Below, piece by piece: positions 1 through 7,810 of a DNA stretch of 64,000 nt (position 1 is its first letter; every line of letters begins with the position of its first letter). Below the pieces are notes generated by a model. It did no database searches. It saw only the letters and a program-made list of their open reading frames with translations, and was not told where the DNA came from. Origin of the DNA: Pedobacter heparinus DSM 2366 (lineage in GTDB: Bacteria > Bacteroidota > Bacteroidia > Sphingobacteriales > Sphingobacteriaceae); contig NC_013061.1 in the NCBI RefSeq assembly GCF_000023825.1, positions 3,410,001 to 3,474,000 on the forward strand, read 5' to 3'. The translations under genes and the position numbers were made by a program.

Positions 1-39
1 AAGTTAAAAATGAACAAATTCATCAAACTATCTAACTAA
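1..39 (+). CDS. Possible C-terminal end of a gene cut by the left edge
   Basis: The frame is open from the first base and ends at a TAA at 37-39 that overlaps the ATG of the next gene (TAATG). Such an overlap is typical of translationally coupled genes. Only twelve codons are visible, so nothing can be said about function, and the open frame could be chance. Confidence 0.3.
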   Translation, partial: KLKMNKFIKLSN

Positions 40-221
40 TGGAACAAAACGAGTTATCGGAAAACCCTCTTGCTTTTTTAATCCATAGAAAGGATGGAGT
101 GTTTACTACAGAAGATCTGATGCGGCTTGGATTGACCAGGGATGAAGCCAATAAGATCATGGAGCAGCTTTGCAGGGATGGTGTTGTACAGTTGGTGCCG
201 GTGATTAGCGGCATAAATTAA
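39..221 (+). CDS. Small unknown protein, 60 aa, winged-helix-like
   Basis: A 60-residue soluble protein with no signal peptide or membrane segment. Its middle (GVFTTEDLMRLGLTRDEANK) and end (a short helix followed by DGVVQLVP) look like the last two helices and wing of a small winged-helix domain, which would suggest nucleic-acid binding; this is pattern-reading only. The start codon overlaps the stop of the preceding frame, suggesting coupling, and a terminator follows about 50 bases downstream. I do not recognise the family. Confidence 0.5.
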   Translation: MEQNELSENPLAFLIHRKDGVFTTEDLMRLGLTRDEANKIMEQLCRDGVVQLVPVISGIN

Positions 222-268
222 ATGAAAATTAACGTCTCTCCCTTCATAAACGGGTGGGTTTATAATGG

Positions 269-301
269 AACCGGGGGTATAGGCAACTCCCGGTTTTTTT
301 A
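269..301 (+). terminator. Rho-independent terminator
   Basis: A 7-bp stem (AACCGGG at 269-275 with CCCGGTT at 289-295) is followed by a run of T. It ends the transcript of the 60-aa gene. Confidence 0.7.
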
Positions 302-372
302 AATTGAGGTTCGTCAAAATATTGGAAATACAGGCAGAAAAATTATGATAAAGTGTATAACAAATTGAACTT

Positions 373-675
373 ATGATGGATAAAAATATTTTACTGGCCC
401 GTTTCTGGGCAAATGCAAACCAGTTTACAACTGCCGACGGTATTGAGATTGACCTGCATGGGGATAACATCGTAGTGGTATCTACCACATTGAAAAATAC
501 AGCCGGATCCCTTCGCGAAATACAGATGATGGCAGAGTTTGGCCTGGATGCTTTTATAGCCGAAATGGAAGTTCAGTTGCTGGATGATGTGATGGAAATT
601 GACCTGAACATGTTGTTTGCCTGGCTGATTGGCGGCACAGCAGGATATCATATCATGAAGGGAAACACGGAATAA
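373..675 (+). CDS. Unknown protein, 100 aa
   Basis: An acidic soluble protein of 100 residues with no recognisable catalytic motif. Alternating strands in the first half (NQFTTADGIEIDLHGDNIVV) are followed by helices, and the end is hydrophobic (NMLFAWLIGGTAGYHIM), which could be a buried helix or a weak membrane segment. Its stop TAA directly abuts the ATG of the next gene at 676, so the two are almost certainly co-translated. Family not recognised. Confidence 0.55.
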   Translation: MMDKNILLARFWANANQFTTADGIEIDLHGDNIVVVSTTLKNTAGSLREIQMMAEFGLDAFIAEMEVQLLDDVMEIDLNMLFAWLIGGTAGYHIMKGNTE

Positions 676-1098
676 ATGAACATACTGCCATACATTGCTG
701 CTTTGGAAAAGGTACTTGCAGAATTGCCGGAAAAAGGGCATTTATTTACCCTGCATGAATATGCCCTGGACGACCGGATCTTGCTGCACAAAATGATATT
801 CCGTTTTTTAGACTTTAGTTATGCGGAAACAGTTTTCCTGCTGAAAGGGCTGATCATTTATCAGCAGCGCTGGGGTGAGTTAAATGAAATGGCAAAAGAA
901 GGGATAAGAGAAGTAAGCACAGTGCTGATGCGGCGGGCCAGGGAATACCAGCAAAGCGGGGACCTGGTAAAAGCTATGGAACTGGCCTTTGCGATACTGG
1001 TTACCGTTGAACCGGAAAAGGACCCTGAAGACCTGGTTTACTACGCCGTAGTAATGGATGTGGTTGGCTTTATCACCGAACTGGAAAAAGATTACTGA
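676..1098 (+). CDS. Unknown helical protein, 140 aa
   Basis: The protein is predicted by eye to be almost entirely helical, without signal peptide or membrane segments. The pattern (FLDFSYAETVFLLKGLIIYQ; EYQQSGDLVKAMELAFAILV) resembles paired helices of repeat or scaffold proteins. It starts on the base after the preceding stop, so the 100-aa and 140-aa proteins probably act together. Nothing in the sequence gives an enzymatic role. Confidence 0.55.
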   Translation: MNILPYIAALEKVLAELPEKGHLFTLHEYALDDRILLHKMIFRFLDFSYAETVFLLKGLIIYQQRWGELNEMAKEGIREVSTVLMRRAREYQQSGDLVKAMELAFAILVTVEPEKDPEDLVYYAVVMDVVGFITELEKDY

Positions 1099-1160
1099 TA
1101 AAACCCTGGCCAGGAACAGCTGGGAAAGTTCTTTGACATAATGGATTTAGTGAAAAGGTA

Positions 1161-1622
1161 ATGCTTGATAGTGATCTGGCTGAACTTTATGGTGTTGAAA
1201 CACGAGTTTTGAACCAGGCTATTAAAAGAAATATTGTTCGTTTCCCTGATTCTTTTATGTTCCAGCTATTGGAAGAAGAATGGAATGCTTTGATATCACA
1301 GTTTGTGATATCAAACGGAAGAGGTGGAAGAAGAAAACTGCCCTATGCTTTTACTGAACACGGGATATTAATGTTATCAAGTGTACTAAACAGTACCCAG
1401 GCAATACAAATGAGTATTCGTATTATCGAAATGTTTGTATTGCTTAGAGAAATGGTGTTGTTGCATAAAGATGTTTCTGTTCTGGTAGAGCAGGTGGAAA
1501 ACAGATTAATGAAACAAGATCAGAAAATAGAAGTTCTGTTTACCTATCTGAATAAATTTATGGATAAAGTAGATGGATCAAAGGGAAAAATTGGATTTAA
1601 AGTAGGCCATAAAGAAGTTTAA
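1161..1622 (+). CDS. ORF6N domain protein lacking its N-terminus
   Basis: The first 110 residues match the ORF6N (KilA-N-like, phage antirepressor) domain: MLDSDLAELYGVETRVLNQA, then RFPDSFMFQL and a FTEHGILMLSSVLNS block, followed by a helical, coiled-coil-like C-terminus. Normal members have about 15-20 residues before the MLD motif, including an I-Y-x-I-R-G stretch. Here an in-frame stop at 1134-1136 leaves only eight codons upstream and no better start, so the domain is clipped at its first strand. Family members are DNA-binding regulators in phages and mobile elements, but are also spread through Bacteroidota chromosomes. It may be a decaying gene. Confidence 0.65.
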   Translation: MLDSDLAELYGVETRVLNQAIKRNIVRFPDSFMFQLLEEEWNALISQFVISNGRGGRRKLPYAFTEHGILMLSSVLNSTQAIQMSIRIIEMFVLLREMVLLHKDVSVLVEQVENRLMKQDQKIEVLFTYLNKFMDKVDGSKGKIGFKVGHKEV

Positions 1623-2131
1623 AATATCCTGTAGGCCAATTAAAACTCGTTATGCCAATCAACTAAGCCGCTGTTAGCGGCTTTTTGCATTTCTTATACC
1701 CCAGCTTTTCAAGGGGCGAAACACGTATTAAATCCATTAGAGAATGTTAGCTATTATGCAAAGCAGGAAGAATTTTTTTTCTGTTTTTCCATTTATCGCA
1801 AAAAAATATTGTAGTAAGAACCAAAATAATATAAAAACGACTAATTAACTGAACCAAAAACCATAAGAAAAACTAAAAAAACCAAATATGAAATAACGCT
1901 ACACTCCCCATCCTTTAAAACCGATTGCAATTTTACGCTGCCTGTTGCTGCTTAAAAGCAGGACAAAGAACAGCCGTAATTTGAGGGCATTGCTATGCCT
2001 GATCTTTCGGTTTTTATCATTCAATAAATTGATAATCAGATGATTATTTTTTTATAAAGTGCACTAACGCAAGCCAAAAAGCACAAAACACGCTCTACCT
2101 TGGCAACATCAATTTTAACCAAATATCATTT
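1623..2131. other. AT-rich gap without a gene
   Basis: About 500 bases between the ORF6N gene and the oxoamine synthase. It holds a terminator at 1665-1686, long A/T runs around 1770-1900 and a TACCTTGG box at 2096-2103 that resembles the -7 element of Bacteroidota promoters 29 bases before the next start. No convincing coding frame was seen on either strand. Confidence 0.5.
1665..1686 (+). terminator. Rho-independent terminator after ORF6N gene
   Basis: A perfect 7-bp stem (AAGCCGC / GCGGCTT) with a 5-base loop (TGTTA) is followed by T residues. Confidence 0.75.
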
Positions 2132-3415
2132 ATGAACAGACCAGATTTTAATAAATCGCATATGGGAACGTTTGCCGTAAACATGCAGGGCTATGGCATG
2201 TACGAGCGGGCAGAAATTTTTAGCGATTATATAGCACACCAGCACGAGCGTGGCCTGTGGAACTACCGCAATGTATGCATCAGCGGCTGCAGGCCCGAAG
2301 TAGAACTGGATTTGCCGGATACCTTAAGGCACATTAAACACAAGACCTTTGTGGCCACCGTATTTAATGACTACCTGGGCTTTAGCCAGCACCCCGCCGT
2401 AAAAGCAGCCGCCATTGCTGCGATAGATCGTTACGGCGTGGGTGTTACGGCCAGCCCGGCCATTGGCGGACAGATGGATTTCCACAGGGAAATAGAACAG
2501 GCCACCGCCCGCTTTTTTAGACAGAAAAGTGCCATTTTGTTTACTACGGGCTATACGGCCAACAGCGCTACCATGCGTGCACTGGTAAATACACAGGATA
2601 AGGTGATTGTAGACCGCTCGGCCCATGCCAGTATGTTTGAAGGGATACTGGACAGGACCAGAATGGCCTACTTTGAACACAACAACATGGACAGCCTGGA
2701 GCGTAAACTGAAAGAAAGTACGGCCAAAGGTGAACATAGGGACATCATGGTAGTGATAGACGGGGTATACAGCCAGCCTGCAGACCTGGCCAAACTGGAT
2801 GAGGTTGTTTTTTTGTGCAAACATTATGGCGCCCGCCTGGCCATGGATGATGCGCATGGTATTGGGGTAATTGGCCAGACCGGCCGTGGGGTAATAGAGC
2901 ATTTTAATGCCTGGCAGGATGTGGACATCATTACGGGCACTTTTAGCAAAACCCTGGGCCATTTGGGGGGCTATGTGGTGGCAAGCCCCGAAATGATCAG
3001 GTACCTGCAGTTCCAGGCGGGTCAGCACATCTTTTCGGTAGCGCCTACGCCGGCATCGCTTTGCGTAATTAAGAGCATGGCCCTGCTGGACGAGGAGCCC
3101 TGGTGGCAGGCCAAGCTTTGGGAAAACATCAGTTACCTGAAAAAGGGCCTGCATGATTTGGGTCTGGATACGGGCAACAGTGCCAGTGCCATAGTGCCGG
3201 TAATGATAGGATCGGCCCATTTAAACGCCCAGGTATGCCGCTGGCTTTTGGAAGCGGGCATTTACGCCTGCCAGATTGGTTACCCGGCCGTAAATGTGAA
3301 AGGTGCACGCATCAGGATGAGCCTGATGGCCACGCATACGCTTGAACACCTGGACAGGATACTGAACGCCTGGGAATGGGTAAAGACGAAAATGAACATC
3401 AGGAACTTTGAATAA
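2132..3415 (+). CDS. Alpha-oxoamine synthase family PLP enzyme
   Basis: A fold-type I PLP enzyme of the alpha-oxoamine synthase group, which condenses an amino acid with an acyl thioester and releases CO2 (8-amino-7-oxononanoate synthase, serine palmitoyltransferase, 2-amino-3-ketobutyrate ligase, CqsA). Seen: the stacking histidine in RSAHASMF (about H165), the MDDAHGIGVIG block (about D240, H242) and the PLP lysine in GTFSKTLGHLGG (about K273). The N-terminal 55 residues form an extension beyond the usual fold, more like serine palmitoyltransferase or CqsA-type enzymes than BioF. No biotin genes are nearby; the next gene is a TetR-type regulator 13 bases downstream. The product may be a sphingoid base, a signal or another alpha-aminoketone. 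Confidence 0.85.
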   Translation: MNRPDFNKSHMGTFAVNMQGYGMYERAEIFSDYIAHQHERGLWNYRNVCISGCRPEVELDLPDTLRHIKHKTFVATVFNDYLGFSQHPAVKAAAIAAIDRYGVGVTASPAIGGQMDFHREIEQATARFFRQKSAILFTTGYTANSATMRALVNTQDKVIVDRSAHASMFEGILDRTRMAYFEHNNMDSLERKLKESTAKGEHRDIMVVIDGVYSQPADLAKLDEVVFLCKHYGARLAMDDAHGIGVIGQTGRGVIEHFNAWQDVDIITGTFSKTLGHLGGYVVASPEMIRYLQFQAGQHIFSVAPTPASLCVIKSMALLDEEPWWQAKLWENISYLKKGLHDLGLDTGNSASAIVPVMIGSAHLNAQVCRWLLEAGIYACQIGYPAVNVKGARIRMSLMATHTLEHLDRILNAWEWVKTKMNIRNFE

Positions 3416-3428
3416 TTTTTAGGATACC

Positions 3429-4163
3429 ATGAGCAAAAATAAAAGGAATAAACTGGCTACAAAGGCAAGCCTGATAAAAGCTGCGCTGGAAGATATTGTT
3501 AAAAATGGTTTTAAAAGCTTATCGGGTGCAAAACTGGCCGAACAGGCTGGCAGGCATGGCAGTAGGATAACCCATTTGTTTGGTGGCTTGGGCGGACTGA
3601 TCAAAGCAACCGTTGCCGAGCATGACCATTGGGACCTGCTGTTTAAAAAGTTCAGCATCCCGAAAGATGCCGGGGAAAAAGAGACAAGGAAGCTGTTTGC
3701 AGGGCTGATGGCTACCAACTTTAGCGCTTTTAAGGAAAACACGGACATGCAGCACATGATACTGGGACAAATGAGTGTAAAGCTTGAGGTGTTGCAGGAG
3801 ATATCGGCCTACAGGGAGCTGGAAGGGGCAAAACTACTGGACAGAACGGACAGGTATTTTGAGGACAGCGGGGTGTGCTTTCGTACGGTTATTGGGCTGT
3901 TGCTGTATGGCAGTTATGGATTGGTGCTTCATGCCCGGCATACCGGAGGTACGGTTGCAGGTAAGGACATCAATAAAGAGGAAGACCTGAAGGTAGCAAA
4001 ACAGACAATTGCTAATTTGATTGAACTGGCCTGGAAGGATGCGGGCAAGAAACGGAAGAAGCGCCTGAGGGAAAAAATGACCGTTCTGCTCATCGCGGGG
4101 ATCCTTTGGACTGAAGAAGTCCAAAATATCCCAATGCTCTTCACAGAAGGTAATTTTTTTTGA
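3429..4163 (+). CDS. TetR-like transcriptional regulator
   Basis: The N-terminal 55 residues fit a TetR helix-turn-helix (ASLIKAALEDIVKNGFKSLS, then GAKLAEQAG and a recognition-helix region ending in ITHLFGG). The rest is a helical ligand-binding region of the usual size. The gene follows the oxoamine synthase by 13 bases, so it probably regulates that gene. The extreme C-terminus after KKRKKRLREK is read through an 8-bp-stem hairpin (TTTGGACT at 4105-4112 with AGTCCAAA at 4118-4125), so the last 30 residues may be a recent addition. The recognition helix is unusually glycine- and histidine-rich (AGRHGSRITH). Confidence 0.7.
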   Translation: MSKNKRNKLATKASLIKAALEDIVKNGFKSLSGAKLAEQAGRHGSRITHLFGGLGGLIKATVAEHDHWDLLFKKFSIPKDAGEKETRKLFAGLMATNFSAFKENTDMQHMILGQMSVKLEVLQEISAYRELEGAKLLDRTDRYFEDSGVCFRTVIGLLLYGSYGLVLHARHTGGTVAGKDINKEEDLKVAKQTIANLIELAWKDAGKKRKKRLREKMTVLLIAGILWTEEVQNIPMLFTEGNFF

Positions 4164-4192
4164 GCAGGCCAGCCGGGAAATAATTAGAGGAT

Positions 4193-4780
4193 ATGAAATT
4201 GATTTTGAATAAAAGATTTTGGTACCTGCTGTTGATTGATGTGATCAGGTACTTATTTATGGTGCTGTTTTTATATGCAGCATTTAGCAAAGTTTGGGAA
4301 TTTCAGAAGTTTAAAGTGCAGCTGGGGCAGTCGCCTATATTATCGGATTTTACCTTTCTGGTTGCACTGCTTGTGCCTGCTATTGAAATTTTGATTGCTA
4401 TAGGTTTGGCGTTTAGAAGGACTTTACTGCCAGCCCTTTGGGCCAGTTATGGCTTGATGATCATGTTTAGCTTGTACATCATAGTGATTTTGAAGTTCAG
4501 TGACAGGCCGGTTTGCCATTGTGGGGGTGTTTTGGAGCAGATGCAATGGTCGGAGCACTTATGGTTTAATGTGGGGTTTGTGGGGTTGGGGATAATAGGG
4601 TTGTGGTTGGGGTTTTACCACCGGTTTCGTAATGCTAGCACACTAACCCGTCATCTCGAACCGCAGGGAGAGATCTCTTGTTTAGGCATAGTTCAAGAGA
4701 TCCCTCGTCGCTGCGCTTCCCTCGAGATGACGGGGTGTGTTAAGGACGACCGCTTTAGGCATGACGACGAAGCAGTTTAA
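4193..4780 (+). CDS. MauE/DoxX-family redox-associated membrane protein with abnormal tail
   Basis: Four membrane segments (about residues 10-32, 50-72, 78-100 and 122-142) with a CHCGG pair of cysteines around residue 106 after the third, the layout of MauE-like proteins. MauE is needed in methylamine users for disulfide maturation of the small dehydrogenase subunit; Bacteroidota homologues are widespread and little studied. The normal protein should end near residue 150 (GFYHRFR). The last ~44 residues are translated from a palindromic repeat at 4647-4734 and are probably not conserved. The next gene encodes a secreted four-cysteine peptide, which fits a disulfide-related role. Confidence 0.75.
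   Translation: MKLILNKRFWYLLLIDVIRYLFMVLFLYAAFSKVWEFQKFKVQLGQSPILSDFTFLVALLVPAIEILIAIGLAFRRTLLPALWASYGLMIMFSLYIIVILKFSDRPVCHCGGVLEQMQWSEHLWFNVGFVGLGIIGLWLGFYHRFRNASTLTRHLEPQGEISCLGIVQEIPRRCASLEMTGCVKDDRFRHDDEAV
4647..4734. repeat. Palindromic REP-like element inside a gene end
   Basis: A perfect 13-bp inverted repeat (CCCGTCATCTCGA at 4647-4659, TCGAGATGACGGG at 4722-4734) encloses a second 9-bp stem (GATCTCTTG at 4672-4680, CAAGAGATC at 4694-4702). Dispersed palindromes with CGTCAT...ATGACG ends are common in Bacteroidota genomes. Here it overwrites the C-terminus of the MauE-like gene. Confidence 0.8.
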
Positions 4781-4863
4781 AAATATTCAATGCGCGTTGA
4801 ACAGGTGGAAGCCGAAAAACCTGATTGAAACAGAGTAGGCATTAATCTTATCATTCAAACAAA

Positions 4864-5124
4864 ATGAAAAAACAATTTTTCACATTCGTAATTGCGGCCG
4901 TATGTGTCGCAAGCACTGTATTTGCGACTGCAAAACCAACAACAAGTGTTTTACTGGGATCGCCTTACAATGACCAAGGTGAATGTACTACCCCAGGCAA
5001 TGTAATTGGCACCTGTGATGTAAACTACACAGGCAATGCCTGCCAGCTGCTGGCCGGAGGCGATGCTTACCTGCAGGATACAGAGACTGGCCTTTGTACC
5101 ATTCCACTGTACAGACAAAACTAG
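4864..5124 (+). CDS. DUF6520-type secreted four-cysteine peptide
   Basis: An 86-residue precursor with a clear signal peptide (MKKQFFTFVIAAVCVASTVFA, cleavage near residue 21-23). The mature part of about 63 residues has four cysteines in the contexts GECTT, GTCDV, NACQL and GLCTI, suggesting two disulfides. Size, signal and spacing match the DUF6520 family of Bacteroidota, whose function is not known. It lies between the MauE-like gene and a membrane-anchored unknown protein, and has its own terminator. Confidence 0.75.
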   Translation: MKKQFFTFVIAAVCVASTVFATAKPTTSVLLGSPYNDQGECTTPGNVIGTCDVNYTGNACQLLAGGDAYLQDTETGLCTIPLYRQN

Positions 5125-5152
5125 ATCTCCCAATTTAGTTTGACATCCTTAA

Positions 5153-5179
5153 ACGGCCCGCTGCATAGCGGGCTGTTTA
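5153..5179 (+). terminator. Terminator after the four-cysteine peptide gene
   Basis: A 7-bp stem (GCCCGCT at 5156-5162, AGCGGGC at 5167-5173) with a 4-base loop, followed by TGTTTATT. It would allow the short peptide mRNA to be made in excess over the downstream gene. Confidence 0.7.
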
Positions 5180-5220
5180 TTCTAAACCTAGCTTTTACAT
5201 CCCATAATCCATTTGCCTAT

Positions 5221-6267
5221 ATGAGAAAATTCTACTACTTACTGATCATTGTTGCTTTACTTTCATCTTTACCTATCCTGTATCTGACCATCCGCTATGC
5301 GCTTAAACAGCGTGCTGCTACCTATAACTTTAAAAGGAACCTGCTTGGGCTGGTTAAAGGCCATAAGGCCATCGATATAAAATACAACTCGTATTACCTG
5401 GCCGGTGAGGCTGGAAGTTCCGTTTACCTGGCTAGTGGAACGGCCATAGGTCATTTGCTGAAGGTTGGCCCTTTGTTAAGGGATACGGTAAGTATTAACC
5501 TTGAGCTGAACAGGCAGGAGGTAAAGTTAAAGGGCAGTTATAAGGCTTATGTAGATTCTGGTTCTTTTTACCTGTACAATGGATTGGAACGCAGCATCCT
5601 GAAAGGCATGACGGGTGTTTGGAAGGCAGCGGTGTATGGGATAAAGGCGCCATACTTTGCACAGCTGCAACCTTTGGGTACACAAACGATGTTTTTCCGT
5701 TTTATAGACACCGATACCCGGGCCAATAGTTTGCGTAAGGTAACAGGGAACGGAGAAAGCATGAGCAATACCGGGATATTTGAAAAGCAGGTAGATGGTT
5801 TGTTTTGCACGGATGGCATGCTGAGGTATAACCGGCAGCTGCACATGCTGACATACCTGTACCATTACCGCAACGAGATCTTGCTGATAGATACGAACCT
5901 GAACCTGGTAAAGAAAATAAAGACGATAGACCCGATTGATTCGGCCCGGTTTAAGGTAGACCAGCTGCGTACTGAAAAATCATTCACCTTTGCTTCGCCT
6001 ACCCTGATGGTAAATGCAAACTGTTCAAACCAGGGCAAATATTTGTTTGTGCAATCGAAACTGATGGGTAAGGACGAGGATTTGACGCTGTTCAGGAAAA
6101 GTGCGGCAATAGATGTGTACGATCTGGAGAAACAGGTATACTGTTATTCGTTTTACCTGCCCAAATATAAGGAGGTACCCATAAGCAGTTTTAAAGTATT
6201 GGGGAACAGCTTGTATGCAGTGGCAGGGCAATACCTGACCAGGTATGAACTGGAATTGCCGGAGTAA
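5221..6267 (+). CDS. Membrane-anchored unknown protein, propeller-like
   Basis: About 348 residues. The start at 5221 (MRKFYYLLIIVALLSSLPIL) is preferred because it begins a signal-anchor helix; an upstream ATG at 5140 would run through the terminator. The rest is beta-rich with repeated short blocks such as LHMLTYLYHYRNEILLIDTN and VYDLEKQVYCYSFYLPKY, reminiscent of a six-bladed propeller. Bacteroidota often place such a protein beside MauE-like and DUF6520 genes, although its function is unknown to me. The next gene begins with ATG right after its TAA, so they are coupled. Confidence 0.7.
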   Translation: MRKFYYLLIIVALLSSLPILYLTIRYALKQRAATYNFKRNLLGLVKGHKAIDIKYNSYYLAGEAGSSVYLASGTAIGHLLKVGPLLRDTVSINLELNRQEVKLKGSYKAYVDSGSFYLYNGLERSILKGMTGVWKAAVYGIKAPYFAQLQPLGTQTMFFRFIDTDTRANSLRKVTGNGESMSNTGIFEKQVDGLFCTDGMLRYNRQLHMLTYLYHYRNEILLIDTNLNLVKKIKTIDPIDSARFKVDQLRTEKSFTFASPTLMVNANCSNQGKYLFVQSKLMGKDEDLTLFRKSAAIDVYDLEKQVYCYSFYLPKYKEVPISSFKVLGNSLYAVAGQYLTRYELELPE

Positions 6268-6555
6268 ATGACAGCTGGTATGGAATGCTGTTGCGGTTGC
6301 ATGGAGATGCTGCTACGACAGCAGCAGGAATTATTAGACCTGATGAAGGCCATAGATACTAAACTTGACTTGCCGGATCCGTTACCGGAAGAAGAGGTAT
6401 GGCTAACCAAGGCTGCGGTTATGGATATGTTGTGTATTACTAAAAGCACTTTTTTTAGAAGAAGGAAGGAATGTACCTGGGTAAGGAAGAAGATTGGCAG
6501 GAGCTGGTATTATTTGAAATCATCGGTATTACATGAACAAAGACTTAAGTCTTAA
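6268..6555 (+). CDS. Small helix-turn-helix protein, 95 aa
   Basis: After a short cysteine-rich N-terminus (MECCCGCMEML) and an acidic linker, the protein has a helix-turn-helix of the excisionase/MerR-like type: WLTKAAVMDMLCITKSTFFR followed by a basic stretch and WYYLKSSV, where family members have a strand that fixes the wing. It starts immediately after the preceding stop codon. It could be a regulator of the MauE cassette or a relic of a mobile element. The 3' end overlaps the convergent gene at 6529 by 27 bases. Confidence 0.6.
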   Translation: MTAGMECCCGCMEMLLRQQQELLDLMKAIDTKLDLPDPLPEEEVWLTKAAVMDMLCITKSTFFRRRKECTWVRKKIGRSWYYLKSSVLHEQRLKS

Positions 6556-6762
6556 CTCATACATTTTCATTTCGATCATTCCCGCTAATGTAGTAGGTGC
6601 CTCAATAACATATTTATTTTGTTCATAATACTGAGCAGCCAGGGCAAGTTCACGTATTTCTGCCAATTCGCTATCCGTTACGTTTTTGCTTCCTTTAGCC
6701 ATCAGGCTATTTATTTTGGCCATTACTTTATCATAATCGGCTTCTTTACTAATCTTATCCAT
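6529..6762 (-). CDS. HigA-like antitoxin fragment
   Basis: The 77 residues follow the N-terminal part of HigA-type antitoxins: a start like DKISKEADYDKVMAKINSLM, an acidic helix (ELAEIRELALAAQYYEQ) and the IEAPTTLAGMIEMKMYELRL block that corresponds to the I-x-x-P-x-P-x-E-A-I-x-x-x-M-E motif. The C-terminal helix-turn-helix that normally follows is absent. A decayed HigB-like toxin end lies just upstream at 6787-6900. This looks like the remains of a higBA pair. Confidence 0.55.
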   Translation of the reverse strand: MDKISKEADYDKVMAKINSLMAKGSKNVTDSELAEIRELALAAQYYEQNKYVIEAPTTLAGMIEMKMYELRLKSLFM

Positions 6763-6786
6763 ATTATCTTATAATATTCTAATTAT

Positions 6787-6900
6787 TTATATCACAGAAC
6801 AATCTTTCAGTTTATTATATTCAGCATGTGAGCCTACAAAGTATTTATTCCTATCTTGTTGATGCGAGCAAACACCCCTTTGTGAACATAACCATTGTAA
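6787..6900 (-). pseudogene. HigB-like toxin remnant
   Basis: Reading the minus strand, the frame ending at 6787 encodes YFVGSHAEYNKLKD, very close to the conserved C-terminal strand of HigB/RelE-type toxins (F-I-G-T-H-A-E-Y-D-K-I). Upstream the frame is lost: a plausible continuation (GVFARINKI) is in another frame, and no start codon or full domain remains. The stop lies 25 bases before the antitoxin start, the usual higBA order. The upstream limit is approximate. Confidence 0.5.
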
Positions 6901-7119
6901 AACTAAGCACCACAAAATCAGGGATTATTTTTTTACAGAGTATCAATTGGTTCCAAAATTTAATTGAACTGTCCCATTCGGTTTCATAATGATTTGATGG
7001 CTAGGATGATGACTAAAGCCTGTTTATGTTTGTTTGAGCATCGGGCTAAATGTCTTGCCGGCCGGGAGATGATGAAGCTTTTAGGGATGCTTTTTTATTA
7101 ACCCTTAAATTTTAAGAAA

Positions 7120-7761
7120 ATGGGATTTTTATCAGGTGGTCCTTATTACGATATGATCGGAAGGACCGGAAACAACGTTGGACGCCGCGTAAAGGGAAAA
7201 AATGTATTCTCTATGCGGCCATCCAAATCAAACAAAGCACCTACGGTGGCACAGGTAAACCAGCGGCTAAGGTTTGAGCTGGTAGCCTCATGGCTGAGGC
7301 GCCTTGGCAGTGTGATTGACATCGGCTTTAAAGAGTATGATGCGCAAATGTCTGCACGTAATGCGGCCTTTTCCTATAATGTATTGCATGCGATTACAGG
7401 GGTAACACCCAATTACACCATTGATTATGCTAAGGTAATGTTTAGCAAGGGCCCGCTGGATTTACCAAACGACCCGCAAATCAATGTAGCTACGGCTGCT
7501 AAACTGGATTACAGTTGGGCTGCCACTACTGGTGACAGCAATGGATTGGCTACGGACAAGTTCAGTTTTGTGGTGTTTAACCCATCAAAAAACAAATTTG
7601 TAACGCTGAAAGGTGGAGCCGTACGCTCGGCTTTGGCTTACAGCCTGCAGCTGCCCGGCGATTTTTCGGGAGATACTGTAGAGGCCTATTTTTCTATAGT
7701 ATCAGCTGATGGGAAAATGGTAAGTGACTCGGTTTATATAGGGCCGTTTATTGTACTTTAA
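7120..7761 (+). CDS. DUF6266 family protein
   Basis: 213 residues without signal peptide. The start MGFLSGGPYYDMIGRTGNNV, a basic conserved block (GRRVKGKNVFSMRPSKSNKA) and a C-terminal half of Ig-like strands match DUF6266, a family found in many copies in Pedobacter-like genomes. Function is unknown. The gene is preceded by about 220 bases with no clear gene and followed by a strong terminator. Confidence 0.75.
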   Translation: MGFLSGGPYYDMIGRTGNNVGRRVKGKNVFSMRPSKSNKAPTVAQVNQRLRFELVASWLRRLGSVIDIGFKEYDAQMSARNAAFSYNVLHAITGVTPNYTIDYAKVMFSKGPLDLPNDPQINVATAAKLDYSWAATTGDSNGLATDKFSFVVFNPSKNKFVTLKGGAVRSALAYSLQLPGDFSGDTVEAYFSIVSADGKMVSDSVYIGPFIVL

Positions 7762-7766
7762 TTTAA

Positions 7767-7793
7767 TGGGGCTGCACCTGCAGCCCCATTTTA
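7767..7793 (+). terminator. Terminator after DUF6266 gene
   Basis: A perfect 9-bp stem (TGGGGCTGC at 7767-7775, GCAGCCCCA at 7780-7788) with a 4-base loop, followed by TTTTA. Confidence 0.8.
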
Positions 7794-7810
7794 CATTAAA
7801 ACAGAAAAAC

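Noticed and set aside
2324..3220. 298-codon frame antisense to the oxoamine synthase
   Set aside because: The plus strand encodes a full enzyme with catalytic residues; the antisense frame has no recognisable protein pattern.
4105..4125. Hairpin in the 3' part of the TetR-like gene as a terminator
   Set aside because: It lies inside the reading frame and has no T run after it.
6997..7101. 34-codon frame before DUF6266
   Set aside because: Too short, no homology pattern and no start signals; may be chance.
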